A stretch of DNA of 64,000 bases, from the NCBI GenBank assembly GCA_030737835.1, contig CM060856.1:9217670-9281669 (forward strand). The letters are read 5' to 3'. The first letter of the stretch is position 1, and each line of letters starts with the position of its first letter. The notes under the pieces were generated by a model, which was given only the letters and a program-made list of their open reading frames with translations, searched no databases and had not been told where the DNA came from. This DNA comes from Acorus gramineus. Lineage: Eukaryota; Streptophyta; Magnoliopsida; Acorales; Acoraceae. Both the position numbers and the translations under genes were made by a program. Shown in pieces: positions 34,401 to 45,761 of this stretch.

Positions 34401-35906
34401 TATATACTGCTACTTGGTTATTGCATGGCTATCTCTTATTTCTCCAAGATTTTCATTCTTTAAATATGCATTTGCTTCACAGGTATCGTATTACCGAAGG
34501 TGTAAATCTTCCATTTCGAGTGTTGCCTACGATCAAGGAGTTGGGTAGGACCCGCATGGAAGTAAATGTCAAGGTTTGTCATTCAAACAATGCATGCTGT
34601 AAATTTACACTTTTCATTTTTCAAAATGATAACCTGATTGCTCTTGAAGTGCAGGTAAAGAGTGTTTTCGGAGCAAAAATGTTTGCTCTGGGAGTCGTCG
34701 TTAAAATTCCAGTACCAAAGCAAACAGCAAAGACAAGTTTTCAAGTGACATCTGGTCGGGCAAAGTACAATGCAGCTATTGATTGTTTGGTCTGGAAGTA
34801 AGTGCTATGATTTTTATAAATGCACTCCAGAATTTTTCATGCATAATTACATCTCATCTTTGATGATTGATAACTAGAATGTGAGGATGCTTCCTTGTTG
34901 GCAGTCTGTGAAACATGGATCTATGATACAAAATTCAAATGAAAAATCAATGAACCTATGGATTACATAGTGCAGATTTATATTTTCGCATAAAAGCTTG
35001 GCCAAAATATTTATGTGTTGGACGCCCATAAGCACACAACTACACGCTTGTGCACACACAAGAATTTGGAAGTACTGAAATGCATTTATTTACCTTAGTG
35101 CATTACGCTGGAGTTTTTCCTAAAAGACTTAAATTGTTAATTATCATGAATCCAAATCTTCCATAAACTATTCCGAAAGATGTCATTTAAATAACTTGTC
35201 TTTTCTAATTGATATTAGCTGATTTAGTGAATATTAAATAACTTTGAGCAATTAATATGTTCAAAACTTGACAGGATTCGTAAATTCCCTGGACAAACTG
35301 AGACAACCATGAGTGCGGAGGTTGAGTTGATATCCACAATGGCAGAAAAGAAGTCATGGAACAGGCCACCGATCCAAATGGAATTTCAGGTGCCTTGTTA
35401 TACACTCTAATGATGATGCTGATTCATTAGCTTTATCTGCAAAGATTATTTTGATCAATATGAAGGAATTTCCATAGTAATTGTACTATAAGAGTTGCTA
35501 TACATAAAAATTTCATCATTAGAAATTCTCTCTCTACCAAGAGGCTCATGTTTATAATTCTTGGTTGGCATAAGTAGGATTCATCGTATATGATATCAAT
35601 GCTATCCGACATTTTGTTTTCGTTACCAGTAACCCCAATATATTTGAGTCGTGTAATACATTCTTGTGTACGTGATCTTGACAGGTCCCAATGTTCACGG
35701 CGTCAGGCCTACGAGTCCGATTTCTCAAGGCATGTGTGCAACCACTTGGCCACTTTTCTTTTCGATTCCCTAAAGTTGCTTTCACCCTGATCAAATGCGC
35801 ATCTCTAATGAACAATTTCATACAGGTGTGGGAGAAGAGTGGATATAACACCGTCGAATGGGTCCGCTATATCACGAAGGCCGGGTCTTACGAGATTCGC
35901 TGCTAG
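28466..35906 (+). CDS. AP2M: AP-2 complex subunit mu
   Basis: Thirteen exons: 28466-28548, 30252-30429, 31268-31358, 32007-32101, 32248-32337, 32419-32467, 32695-32833, 33353-33469, 34483-34573, 34655-34797, 35275-35389, 35685-35729 and 35826-35906. They give 438 residues, the same length as Arabidopsis AP2M. The N-terminal longin-like domain (about 1-140) starts [18 protein letters not shown]. The mu homology domain (about 170-438) includes [17 protein letters not shown] and ends [12 protein letters not shown]. This medium chain of the AP-2 clathrin adaptor binds Yxx-phi sorting signals on membrane cargo for endocytosis at the plasma membrane. The start is the canonical family start. Intron 12 uses a GC donor (AAG/GCATGT). 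Introns 1 and 6 carry SINE and MITE insertions. Confidence 0.97.
29137..29230 (+). mobile_element. tRNA-derived SINE in AP2M intron 1
   Basis: The body has A-box-like ATAACTCAATGGTTGAC and B-box-like CCAGGTCCAAATCTC, followed by an A-rich tail. The 15-base AAGATATTTATCACA (29122-29136) recurs after the tail at 29231-29245 with one mismatch. This is the target duplication of a retroposon. Confidence 0.72.
29398..29628. mobile_element. Tourist-like MITE in AP2M intron 1
   Basis: The left end GGGTGCGTTTGGATATGAG matches the inverted right end GGGTCCGTTTGGATATGAG. TTA flanks both sides (29395-29397 and 29629-29631). At 231 bp it is non-coding and typical of PIF/Harbinger MITEs. Confidence 0.8.
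30061..30150 (+). mobile_element. Short retroposon (SINE-like) in AP2M intron 1
   Basis: About 90 bp ending in an A run is flanked by exact 10-bp copies of GAATTGTATT (30051-30060 and 30151-30160). The body has GGAGGTAGCCTTCCCAGC and no clear tRNA boxes. Insertion by target-primed retroposition fits the tail and duplication; the source RNA is not identified. Confidence 0.6.
32513..32615 (+). mobile_element. tRNA-derived SINE head in AP2M intron 6
   Basis: GCTTGGAGCAATGGTAAAGTG (A-box region) is followed 40 bases on by GTGTGTTCGAGTTCTGAGG (B box), then a GGGGGAAAAAAA tail. This is the standard head of plant SINEs derived from tRNA. It sits about 80 bp before exon 7. Flanking duplications are not clear. 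Confidence 0.65.
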
Positions 35907-36339
35907 TCCTGGTGCGATCCATCTTTGTCATAAATATGACGTGCACTTTACGAGCACTAGTTCACCCATGAATGAGGAATCATGTTGTGCATTTACCATT
36001 CTGTTCAGAAGAGTAGTTTCCATCACCAGTGCTCAACTTCTGTTAATTATATTATTTTTATTGTGAAGTATGCCAGTGTTATTTTTGCCTGCCTTTGTGT
36101 ATTTGATTCTTTGAGGTGTAATCTCTAGGACAGAATTTTGTACATGCAGATCATCATTTGGACCGCTGCAGGAAATTGTGGGTCGTTTTAAGTGAAAAAA
36201 AAATATATGAGGTTATCCTGTCTTAGATTCTACATAAATTACTTTTTGACTCCTGTTTTTGTTCTGCCATATATGCAGATAAGCTTTTGTTTTTGTTTCC
36301 ATTTTGCAACGTTTCATTATGTGATTGGACAGCTTTTGT

Positions 36340-36535
36340 GATTGCGAAAAACTGATTATGCAATCATGCAATTAAATATTTTTACAATTGCAGCTTTCTA
36401 GAGATAGATTTTAAGCAAATATTACTTAAAAGTTGCGATTGGAGAAAGTTGGAGGAATGCAGCTTCCTGTAGAATAAGTTTTAAACCCAGTCTTTATAGA
36501 AAATTAGTTTTACAATCCCGTTATCAAACGCTGCC
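36340..36535. repeat. Dispersed repeat, second copy of the family at 1-175
   Basis: Shares AGATTTTAAGCAAAT-type, TTGCGATT, AAAGTTG and GCTTCCTGTAGAAT blocks in order with 1-175, and ends near CAAACGCTGCC, a decayed CAAACGCACCC terminus. Confidence 0.6.
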
Positions 36536-36659
36536 ATGTATGTTCACCGATTAAAATGCATTTCCAATTCATTTTAAAGTTTATTATGTAGCACTCCCAC
36601 TTATTCGAAAACATGTCAAATAATAAGGCCATCTAATCTTGGAAGCAAGAAAAAATAAA

Positions 36660-36790
36660 AGGTTTTTTATATTTAGATCCTTGTAAACTGTATGATTTAG
36701 TGATCGATCCCTCACTAAGTCTTTAGATTTAAATGGTATGTTTCTTATTAGCCCTTGAAACGAACCTATCCTTAAATTATTTAGTTTTTT
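36660..36790. repeat. Degenerate relative of the Mutator-type MITE at 12252
   Basis: ATTTAGTGATCGATCCCTC and adjacent ATTTAGATCCTTGTAAAC and TTAAATTATTTAG blocks follow the order of the 12252-12499 element. The terminal inverted repeat is incomplete. Confidence 0.55.
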
Positions 36791-37257
36791 TTTTTTAGTT
36801 TATGGGAGGAATTTACCCCGATCGTGCCTTCAGAGATCATCTTGAAATCTGATGACCCAAGGATCACCGCTCATGAAAGACCACTGATCATACGGTCATG
36901 AATCGTGCACCCCACCGGAGCTGAAACCTGTTTTCATGACATAAAATAAAAAAATCGATTAGAAATTTTTATTTGAATATATATTCTTTTTAAACTTGAA
37001 TGACCATCACCGGCCACCATCTGGTCCAACCAACGCCACCGCTTCGAAAACTCTCTGCCAAACGAAACCTAAAAGGTAAAAAATAACACTGTATCCGCAA
37101 AAATTTGAGGGAGGATACGCATTTGAGGATTCAACAAATAGAATCCGCTCAAACAACTAACATTACGCGTATTAGGATCACGAGGACCATCACGAGCTAA
37201 CAAACCCCAGAACACATGCCCATGAAATCAGTATGTTTGACAGTCCTACAGATGACA

Positions 37258-37340
37258 TGATTCAAACCTGGGTTCCTCCGGAAGTGGGAGGATTCCCTCA
37301 ACAACTAAACCACAAGTCCAAAGGATACAAATTACCCTCT
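37258..37340 (-). mobile_element. tRNA-derived SINE-like fragment
   Basis: On the minus strand, GGACTTGTGGTTTAGTTG (A-box region) is followed by GGAACCCAGGTTTGAATC (B box). Tail and duplications were not resolved. Confidence 0.5.
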
Positions 37341-37565
37341 TGGTGTATACTAAAATTCAATTTCCATTTTGATAATTCAGATAACCAATAAAACAACAGT
37401 TTTTGATACACCCAACCCGTTTTTAATCCCTTCATCGATACAGAATCCTTTGGTTACCATGAACATTATGGTCAGGAACGCTAAAAATGAGGCTAAACAA
37501 CGTTGAATTCAACGTAAGAGACTCACCCATAATGAATTCTTCTGAATATATTGGGAACTCCAAAA

Positions 37566-39448
37566 TCATCCCAAACTAGACCTGGTCACCTCATACGCGA
37601 CGAAACAGACCGCGTTCGCAGGGACGCTGCGCGCCATCGCGGGACCGAACCCCCTGTACAGTCCCCTGACGCCCTCCGACGCCAAGATCTTCCTGAACGC
37701 GTCGACAGACCCCGAGAACCTCGGGTTCTGGTGATCGTCGACCTGGATCACGCTCTTCACGACGTCCGTCGGGTACACGGACACCCAAAAGGCAGCCCCT
37801 GCCAGACCGCCCGCGACGATCAGCGGGCCAGTGCCGAGGCCCGAAGTGTCTTTTCCTCCCGCGAAGTACTGCTTCAGTGCCTCGTAGGAGCCGAACGCGG
37901 CAGCGTTGCCCGGGATTTCACGGGCAAGGGTCGGGACCATGCCCTTGTAGAGACCTCTTATCCCGCCCTCGGACCGGAGGACGTGCTTGGCGACGTCCAT
38001 TGGTCCACTGTATTGCACTACGCTGGGAGACGGGCTGGGGCCGCCCGCTAGAGCACTCTGCGCTTGAAGCCTGTGACAACCACGATAGGATCACAAAATG
38101 GCGATAAGATAATGTTATGTGCAATCCTGATTGCAGTCTCACATGCAGTACTCATGGAGCAGGATCCATGCTTGTGAACGAAACGATCCTAAATAAATGA
38201 GACCGTGTGCGATGAATAGACCTATTCCATCTAGTAAATAGACGGACTGTGTGTAAAAACAAGCACAATAACAAGGACTCACGTATAAAAGAAGTGAGAA
38301 ATTACATGATTCGTATAATGAGGTGTATACTTCATTGGACACTTGGACATACTATAATTGATGCGGGGACTGCGAAAGGGCATGTGTATAACAGCGCCTG
38401 AAAATATTTGGATTGCATGGCAAAATTTAAAAAGAATACAGAAACCAGGAAGACTACAATACAGCGTCAGTACTGGCTGTTCCAGAGGTCAGGTTGGCTT
38501 TGTGAATCCTAATGGGCCACAAATTACTATCCCATATCATCCCCATGTCATACACTCATCAATATCAACTATAGAGGATTAAATGTCAATGAATCACTAA
38601 AAGTATCACAAACCAACCCTCTAGGTTAGATGATAAAAGGATGCCAATCACCACAAGTCATCCAGAAACATAAAAGCCAGTTGCAGAACTGAATCTAAAC
38701 ATTCATTGTCCGCAAGAGGACCATATAAACTCCTAAAAAAGCATCACCCCCTAAAAAATATAATTCCCCAGAATATATATCACAAAATAGATTCATTGCA
38801 AGACGCATATTTCATTCCAGGAATTCTCATGTATAATCTATTGGCATATCATGTAAGAATTTCACTTGTTATGAACAGCTAAACAGAAGTGAAAGATGGG
38901 AGGCAATCCGTGTTGGATCCCATAGTTCTCGTCGGCTCCTGTTGAGCGACTCACATGTCAAACATGTATGATGACACATATTAGAACTAATGGAATCCAA
39001 CACCAACTGCATCACATCCCAAGCAACACAAACAATGGAAACATAAAGCCACGGACCTGCACTTGATCAACTCTGTTGGGCATGCCAGAAACGAAACTGC
39101 GACCCCGGCTCCAGCCCCACAAATGAGCTGCTGGTTCACACTAAGCAGACTGCCAGGTTCAGACCTCAACAGGGACCCCATCAGCCCCCTCACAGAGAAG
39201 AGGACCGCATTGAAGGCCGCTACGGTGGCGAGTGGGACTCCCATCCCTTTGTACAAGCCACCAGCACCTTCAGCTGCGATCGTTTGCTTGACTGCATTCA
39301 TGGCACCAGAATACTTAGGAAGCTGACCAGGCAACGGGGCCGGCTGGCTTTGAAGCTTGACTTTGATGGTGTCGAAGGGGTGCCCACATATCAACTGGGC
39401 GGCCCCTCCAATGGTTCCGGCGAGCAGGTCCTTCGCTACTTCAGACAT
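37566..39448 (-). CDS. BOU: Mitochondrial carrier protein, BOU type
   Basis: Two coding exons on the minus strand, 39448-39057 and 38070-37566. They join in phase to 298 residues, the usual carrier length. Three tandem carrier repeats carry the signatures PFDTIK (24-29), PTELIK (124-129) and PTDVVK (231-236), within six transmembrane helices of the inner mitochondrial membrane. Overall sequence, including CGHPFDTIKVKLQSQP and FGPAMARSVPANAVCF, matches plant A BOUT DE SOUFFLE. First described as carnitine/acylcarnitine carrier-like, Arabidopsis BOU was later shown to be needed for photorespiratory glycine decarboxylase activity and to transport glutamate. The start follows directly on an AG acceptor, so the leader is spliced. 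The second exon is strikingly GC-rich compared with its neighbours. Confidence 0.94.
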
Positions 39449-40911
39449 CTGATGATAAATTTAGTGAACAAAATTTCCCCTGTTATTTTGGCAAGGTGAT
39501 TAAGAAAATTATAATGTAGTACAAGAGTTGAACAACTTTGTTTGAGGGAAATGTTATGTTCAGTTATTTTTGTAATCTGTTTTGCAGCTCTCACATGTTG
39601 TGATGATTTTCGAAGTATATACTTGACTGATGAAGTTAATTCACATACTCATGTGGATCGAATGCATATATTTTTATGTTTTTTTTTGTGACATGTTGGA
39701 GTATATATACTACGTTGAATTGTCGGTGGCATTTGTAAAATGGAGCTGCAAAAAAAGACTTGAGTGCGTAAATGCCCATTGGTTGGGGTGACAAACCATT
39801 CAATCTCAACAACATAAAAGATCACATATCATTCAAATGGTATGCTAATGTCAATCAGAACATTACATAATAAAACCCCATTAACATTGTCATCCAAAGA
39901 GCAAAAATTCATCGGTCGAATATGGTATCATTAGCATGTTAAGATTAATATGAAGTTGGTTATAAGCTAAAAATGGGTTTCATGCAAAATGTGGAGGACG
40001 AAATAATGATGATCTGTGTCAAACCATTCTCATTTTATGCTAAAATACAAAACTCAACCTATACTATAGTTTTGGATGTGCTGTGGGGATGCCGGCGTTT
40101 TGAAAATTCAGAGGTTGAAATCCCACATTTCAAAAACATTGTTGGGGAGATTTTGAACGGTGGAAAAAAATTGCTTCAAATAGCTTGGCTAGACAGTGGA
40201 GACATGAATGCCAAAAACTCATTTGGATCAGCATTTACGTTTTACTGATTTTTCCACCATGGAATCTGCCCAAACACAAATGCTAACAAAGTTTAATCTA
40301 ATATGGAGATTCAACAATATCATCAAGATCTCATAGAATAAAACATAAGCCGCATTTAGAAACCCCTTTGGAAAAGAGTGTTTTTACTTAAAGCCATTTT
40401 TAAATTAGATTCTCAGGAAACATATTTTTTTTTGTTAGATTCTTTAAAAAAATCATTTTTTTCACTGTTTATAATTAAAAGTTGTTTTCTTTGTTGCTTT
40501 CTTTGAAAGCTACAATATCACTTGAGAATTTGAAAACAAGTTTGAGTTAAGTTTGATTTCTACAAAACCAGAATCATCAAAATGTGTTTTCGGGCACTAC
40601 CATAGTTTAGAGAACCATTGGACCTGGAATATCAAATAAAAACAATGATACCTCAAAATCACATGCTTCAACTTATTCGTACACCCATAAAGAGTTCATG
40701 TAACTTATAGCGTCAGTCACAAATGAACAACTCACATTATGTGATTCAGTACAATCAAATCCCACAATCGGATTCATTAATTAGAAACTATTCAAATGTT
40801 CATCTTTTCTTCAAATCTATAGTATAAATTCAAATCAGATCTGAATTGAATCTCAACCAAAAATCAAACATTCAAAAAAAAAAAAAAAAAAAGCGATTAC
40901 GAATCTCTTAC
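39449..40911 (-). other. Probable 5'-UTR intron of the BOU-like gene
   Basis: On the minus strand TTATCATCAG directly precedes the start codon as an acceptor, and TTACG/GTAAGAG at 40912/40911 is a good donor. A leader exon from about 41000 to 40912 would join to the ATG. The stretch holds a GTATATACT-type TIR repeat (39578-39752) and no coding frame with domain signal; the 91-codon plus frame at 39973 is taken as chance. Confidence 0.6.
39578..39752. repeat. TIR element related to the repeat at 11450
   Basis: TTTTGCAGCTCTCACATG on the left pairs with the right end TTGTAAAATGGAGCTGCAAAA when inverted. AGTATATACTT and GTATATATAC lie inside. It is non-coding. Confidence 0.5.
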
Positions 40912-41689
40912 CGTAAGATCTCTCAGTAACTGAGATTTGAAAGACCGAATATCTCGAACGGATTCTTCTGATCATACAGCGCTTTCAGAGAGAGAGAGAC
41001 AGAGAGAGAGGCGTGAGTTTTGAAGAAGAGATAAGAAATTTAAAATTAGAAAGAAAAATTTAGGGAGATTGAAAACCTAGTTTGGGGGTCCTAAAATCTC
41101 CGCCGTCCGATGGGAGAGGATGAATGAGTTGGCGCCGTCGGGGGGTTGGTGTGTTTGGATTCCGAAAACGCCCTTATTAGATGAGGTAGGGGTAAAAAAA
41201 AGAAAAAAAGAGAAGAGCTCATGTATTTGTTTGTCTTATCATTCTATTTGAAATTTTTTTGTAATAAAACATTATTGTTAATGAGACTATGTTTGAATAT
41301 AATTTTATACAATTCAAAAGAAGTAAATGAATTATTAAACAACATTCAAAACAATAATCACTAACATAAAAAACATATTAACCTAAATAATAAACATAAC
41401 TAACCTAAACAACATTCAAAACAATATTAACCTAAATAACATTCAAAACAATAAACACTAACATATTAACCTAAATAATAAACATAAATCATGCAATAAA
41501 CTAATTAATCATACAAATTCAAATGCTAATAAGTTAATTGTCCAAAACAAACCGATTTATAGGCTTGTTATGATTATGATTTATGAACTTGTAGATACAA
41601 AAATAAGTTAAGTAAGAAATAAAATTATGTATCAACTAATACTAATGGTCTTATAATATATGAGCATATATTAATAAAACAATCGGGTC

Positions 41690-41775
41690 CAACGGGTCAG
41701 GGCGGGGTGGACCCGGACCCGACCCATCTGTTTGTTCGGGTCCGTCGAGTCGGGTCCAACTCGGGTCGGATATAT
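41690..41775. repeat. CGGGTC-type simple repeat
   Basis: Degenerate runs of GGGTC / GACCC units such as GGACCCGGACCCGACCC and CGAGTCGGGTCC. Such tracts are common subterminal parts of plant DNA transposons, but no ends were found here. Confidence 0.5.
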
Positions 41776-44019
41776 TACACGTGTAAAACGTATATGTAGG
41801 GGATGTGGATGGCATTGACGTGTTTGTGGATGATATTTATGTCTTTTTCGTGCTTGGCAGACATTTGAAGGTGACCTCAGTCGGGGACGTCGGGAATGAT
41901 CACTGTTATAGGTCAGATCCTGCTTAGGATTGCCTCCTCCGGGACTCCGCATCGGGAAAGCCAAGGTGAGTTGGAGAAAAAAATACACGACGTTATCACA
42001 AACGCGAACACGATTTTTTTTTTTTGTTTGTTTTCCCGAACGGGGCCATAATGTACTTTCATCGCTAAATGAGGTTACAACTTACGAGTTTGAAAGATGT
42101 CAGAAGACAGATAGAACACAAACAGTAAAAAGAAAAAAAAACATTGCTAATGAAGTCCATGTTAGGACCTTTTGAAGGTGGGACTCAGTCTAATGAACTG
42201 AACATACCAATGGAGGGGAAGATAGGGCACATTATAACCGACAAGGATGACACAGGAAAGGGAGAGAGAGAGAGAGAGAGACCGTGGAGGCCCATTGGCG
42301 ACTGCAGAGTGCATGGGGGGGGGGATTGTCTTGGAGGGGAAGGGGAGGGGCGATGGGCAAAGGAAGTAGAGACCAGGGTGGGAGAGAGAAGGAAAAGAAG
42401 TCAGAGGAGAGGGAGAGGAGGGAAGAGAGAGACGTACGGTGAGGTGATGAGATTATAATTTCAATGACAGTGCTGTTGTCCCCCCATAAATTAAGTTTGA
42501 TCGGTGAGTCCCAGTCGTTGCATTCTTTTTTTTTTGTTTGATTTTTTAAAATAATAAAAAAAATAATGACATTATTATTCTTCGAAGGTTTTTTAAAAAT
42601 TAGTTTCAACTCATCATACCATCATTAATCCTAAAAAATGTAGCATTATTGAAACTTTCCTGGGATTATCTGCTTGACCCGTATTATGCTAGGATCTCCT
42701 TGGTTTTTTATTCAAATAACGCCATGTGTTCTTTTATTCATTATTCGGTTAAGCATAGCCCCCACGTTTTTTTTCTAGCTGAGCGTCGGCTGCTTTTGTG
42801 TGTTTAATGGGTGGTCTGATATCCACTTTTTGTTTTTACAATTTTTATTTTCGTTGGGCTATTTTTTGTTTTTACTTTTACTTTTGGCTTGAACAATTTT
42901 TTTTTATTTTTTCTTTTATTTCATTCGTAGTTTTATTGGTTTTACTTTTATGTTAAATATATAACGAAATTGTTTCTGATGCATTGTCTTCGTTTATCAA
43001 TATATCTAGATTTCAAGAAAAAAATTGACATTGTTAATTTGTTTTAGATTTTTTGTGCACATTGTTTATTTTCTGAGTATGAAAATAAATGATATAATGA
43101 ATACAGCATCAGATACATATATCTGAAAATCTAAATAATGTACACTTGTTTATTATAAAATTGATTTTGGGAAATCTATATGGTGCATTGTGTTTGTATA
43201 CCAATGTAGCTGAATCCGATTGAAGAACAATTAATAATAGCTAAAGGAAATGTTTTAATTTTCATATGAATGTAGATAATGTATTATTATCTTTTATTTC
43301 AACATTAGCATATGTTGGTTTAATGAAAATATCTAAATGATTTGGAGTCACGGTATATATCTAAATCAGATGGTCATTGTATCTGAATGCTGTTCACCAA
43401 ATGTAGCTGAATCTGAAGCAATAATGTAGAAACAGAACATCAAATTACTTACACTACATGCCATTAAGAAGTTGTTTATGCCATGAATAAGAGTGTATAG
43501 TGTATTAATACCTTCCATTTTATAATTTGGAAAAACAATGGTGGGCTGTGTTAAAAATCTACAGGTATCTGAAAATATTGAACTGTATCTGAAATTGTTG
43601 TACTACGTGTTCTGTAAAACATATTTAAATCCCTTTGGTGCTTCTGAAATAACAAACAACCGATGGCATTCATTGGTGTGGAATCTGGTTGTTATGCATG
43701 TATCTGAAATATAGATTGTTTATCTGGTTTTATCTCTTTACTACATTTGTTTTAGGTACTGCTGATTTTATTTTTTAAGATACACCTGTATCTTAAAAAA
43801 CAAAGTGTATACGTATGTCAATGTATTAAGCATTTGAATTGTATTTGGATGTTGTATCAATATGATTTCACAAAAATTGTTTTGCATTTGAAATTCAAAT
43901 ATATATTATGCAGAAGCTTAAAAAGACAGAGTTGCTAAACAAAGAAGAAACCGAGCATATCCCCAGTACAGATCTACGGTACACAAAATATTTGAAACAT
44001 TTGCAACAATGGAGTTGAG

Positions 44020-44187
44020 CAGAAAGCATTTGGACATGCTCCAGAGCACTCTATCTGGAATCTATTCAAGGCCTTCATTGACAAATCCTACGATTACAGC
44101 AAGACCAAGAAAAATGATGATGATGTCATATCCATTAAGATACACAATTATGATCTACATGCTAATGAGCAGTGCATAGATGATTAA
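44020..44187 (+). other. Short coding-like segment, not recognised
   Basis: An open frame reads QKAFGHAPEHSIWNLFKAF, then IDKSYDYSKTKKNDDDV and IKIHNYDLHANEQCIDD before TAA. Its composition is more protein-like than its surroundings, and a possible AG acceptor lies at the start. No domain is recognised and no partner exons were found. It may be a transposon-captured or decayed exon, or chance. Confidence 0.3.
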
Positions 44188-45761
44188 TAAAAGTCTTTAA
44201 ATATACACGACAATAAGCAATTAAATATTAATCAGATACACATTAATCAAATCCATAGAAATAAAAATATCAAACATCAAATCGGGCTACATAAATAATT
44301 CAAATACACGTGTATCTAAAATCTGAATTAATAACTTTACACTAGATACAAGTGTATCTTGAATGTGAATGAGTTGAATAATGATCATGCAAGGCTAAAA
44401 ATATGCTGAATGACTCAATATATATAATTATACATATACACAACAACAAAAACTATTATACAGATCATACATAAACATAAAGTGCATATAAAATCCAGAT
44501 ACAGTGACCATGTATTTGAATTTAAATTAATTCGATCTCAAAAAATATATATAATGATTCAAATGATGAATGTAAAATCAGATCAACATGTTTTATTCAG
44601 ATAAAAAAAGCCTAATCTAAATGGATTGCCATGTCTGCACCACAATCAGGTCTAAAAAAAATAAAAAATGAATCGTGTAATTTTTTACTTCTCCACTAAT
44701 CAATCTGAATAAAAAATGAATTCGATGTTTGTTTTCAGATCCACCAATCAATCTGAAACTAAAAATTGTAAACGTGATTATTTTTTCCATCCGAAAAAAC
44801 TAACCTGCATGGATTACCATTGTTTGCACCATAATCAATTCACAAAAAAAAAAAAAAAAAATTAATCATGAATTCTTATCTTCTCCATCGATCAATCTGA
44901 ATTATAAAAAATAAATTTTGATATTTGTTTTTGTTTCCACCAAAAACAAATTGTAAAACGTAAAATGTGTTTTTTTTTTTTATCGTCCAATTGAATTTAT
45001 ATCTTACAAAAAAAAAAAGAATCTCCCAAATCATAACATTAATGGGATGAGAAATTGCTAAAATTAAATAGGAGGGTAAAGTGGACAATTCAAACTTGTT
45101 ACCTGAAAGGCTTGAGATGGAGTCTAGCAATTGAGTAAAAAAATCATTATTGTTTAAAAAAACCTGTACATGTATAGTGTTGGTGATTACATGCATACAT
45201 TGGGGGTGAGAAATAGGAATACAAAAACTGGTTCTAAGTTCTACCATTACCTACTTGAAATATCCAAAATTGTTTCAAAATCACATCAACTTTAATTAGC
45301 CCAAACATTCTAGATGGCGTGTTCTAAAGTCGCCATGAATACGCTCAACCCGTCGTGAATTTAACACAAATCATGTATGTTCCCCCTTGAGAATCAAATC
45401 AAAACGTGAGTAATAATAAAAGCTTCAAATATTCCTTGATTGGTCCGATTATGATCATCAAAGCATAAACAACCAAAATTATATTAAACAGATCTTGCAA
45501 ATATGAACTGAAAACTGATGCCAAAAGGTTTTATCAGTTGAAGCTCTGGAAGGACCTTCAAAACTTGGACTGGTTAACAAATATATAACTACATAAAAAA
45601 AAAGGTTAGAACAAAGCAGACAAAGTTACAATCAATTGTCAGTTGATACAAATCTACAGAGCTGCAATACTCACAAAATAACTACAACAACATGAAATTC
45701 TCCTCTCTACATTCTGCACAACCTCTGCAACAGTTTGTGTTAAATGTTTGCTCTCCATAAA

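Larger units (their letters stand above)
35907..37565. other. Convergent spacer, AP2M 3' UTR to the BOU-like 3' UTR
   Basis: About 300 bases of probable AP2M 3' UTR are followed by repeats (entries at 36340, 36660 and 37258). No gene is seen. Confidence 0.6.
41001..45761. other. Long spacer between the BOU-like gene and callose synthase
   Basis: It holds the BOU-like promoter, AT-rich sequence (41.2-41.7 kb), a CGGGTC-rich patch (41690-41775), a GA-rich purine stretch (42255-42435) and a long AT-rich tract with recurrent GTATCTGA (43.0-44.6 kb). The last 150 bases or so are the callose synthase 3' UTR. No complete gene is recognised. Confidence 0.55.

Noticed and set aside
37551-38107. Plus-strand frames of 166 and 76 codons
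   Set aside because: They are antisense to exon 2 of the carrier gene, whose high GC leaves few stops; the minus-strand carrier signatures are unmistakable.
39973-40248. Plus-strand 91-codon frame
   Set aside because: It lies in the probable leader intron of the carrier gene, on the opposite strand, with no domain and no splice context.
42144-42609. Frames rich in Arg/Glu (plus) and Ser/Leu (minus)
   Set aside because: They are translations of a GA-rich microsatellite and purine tract.
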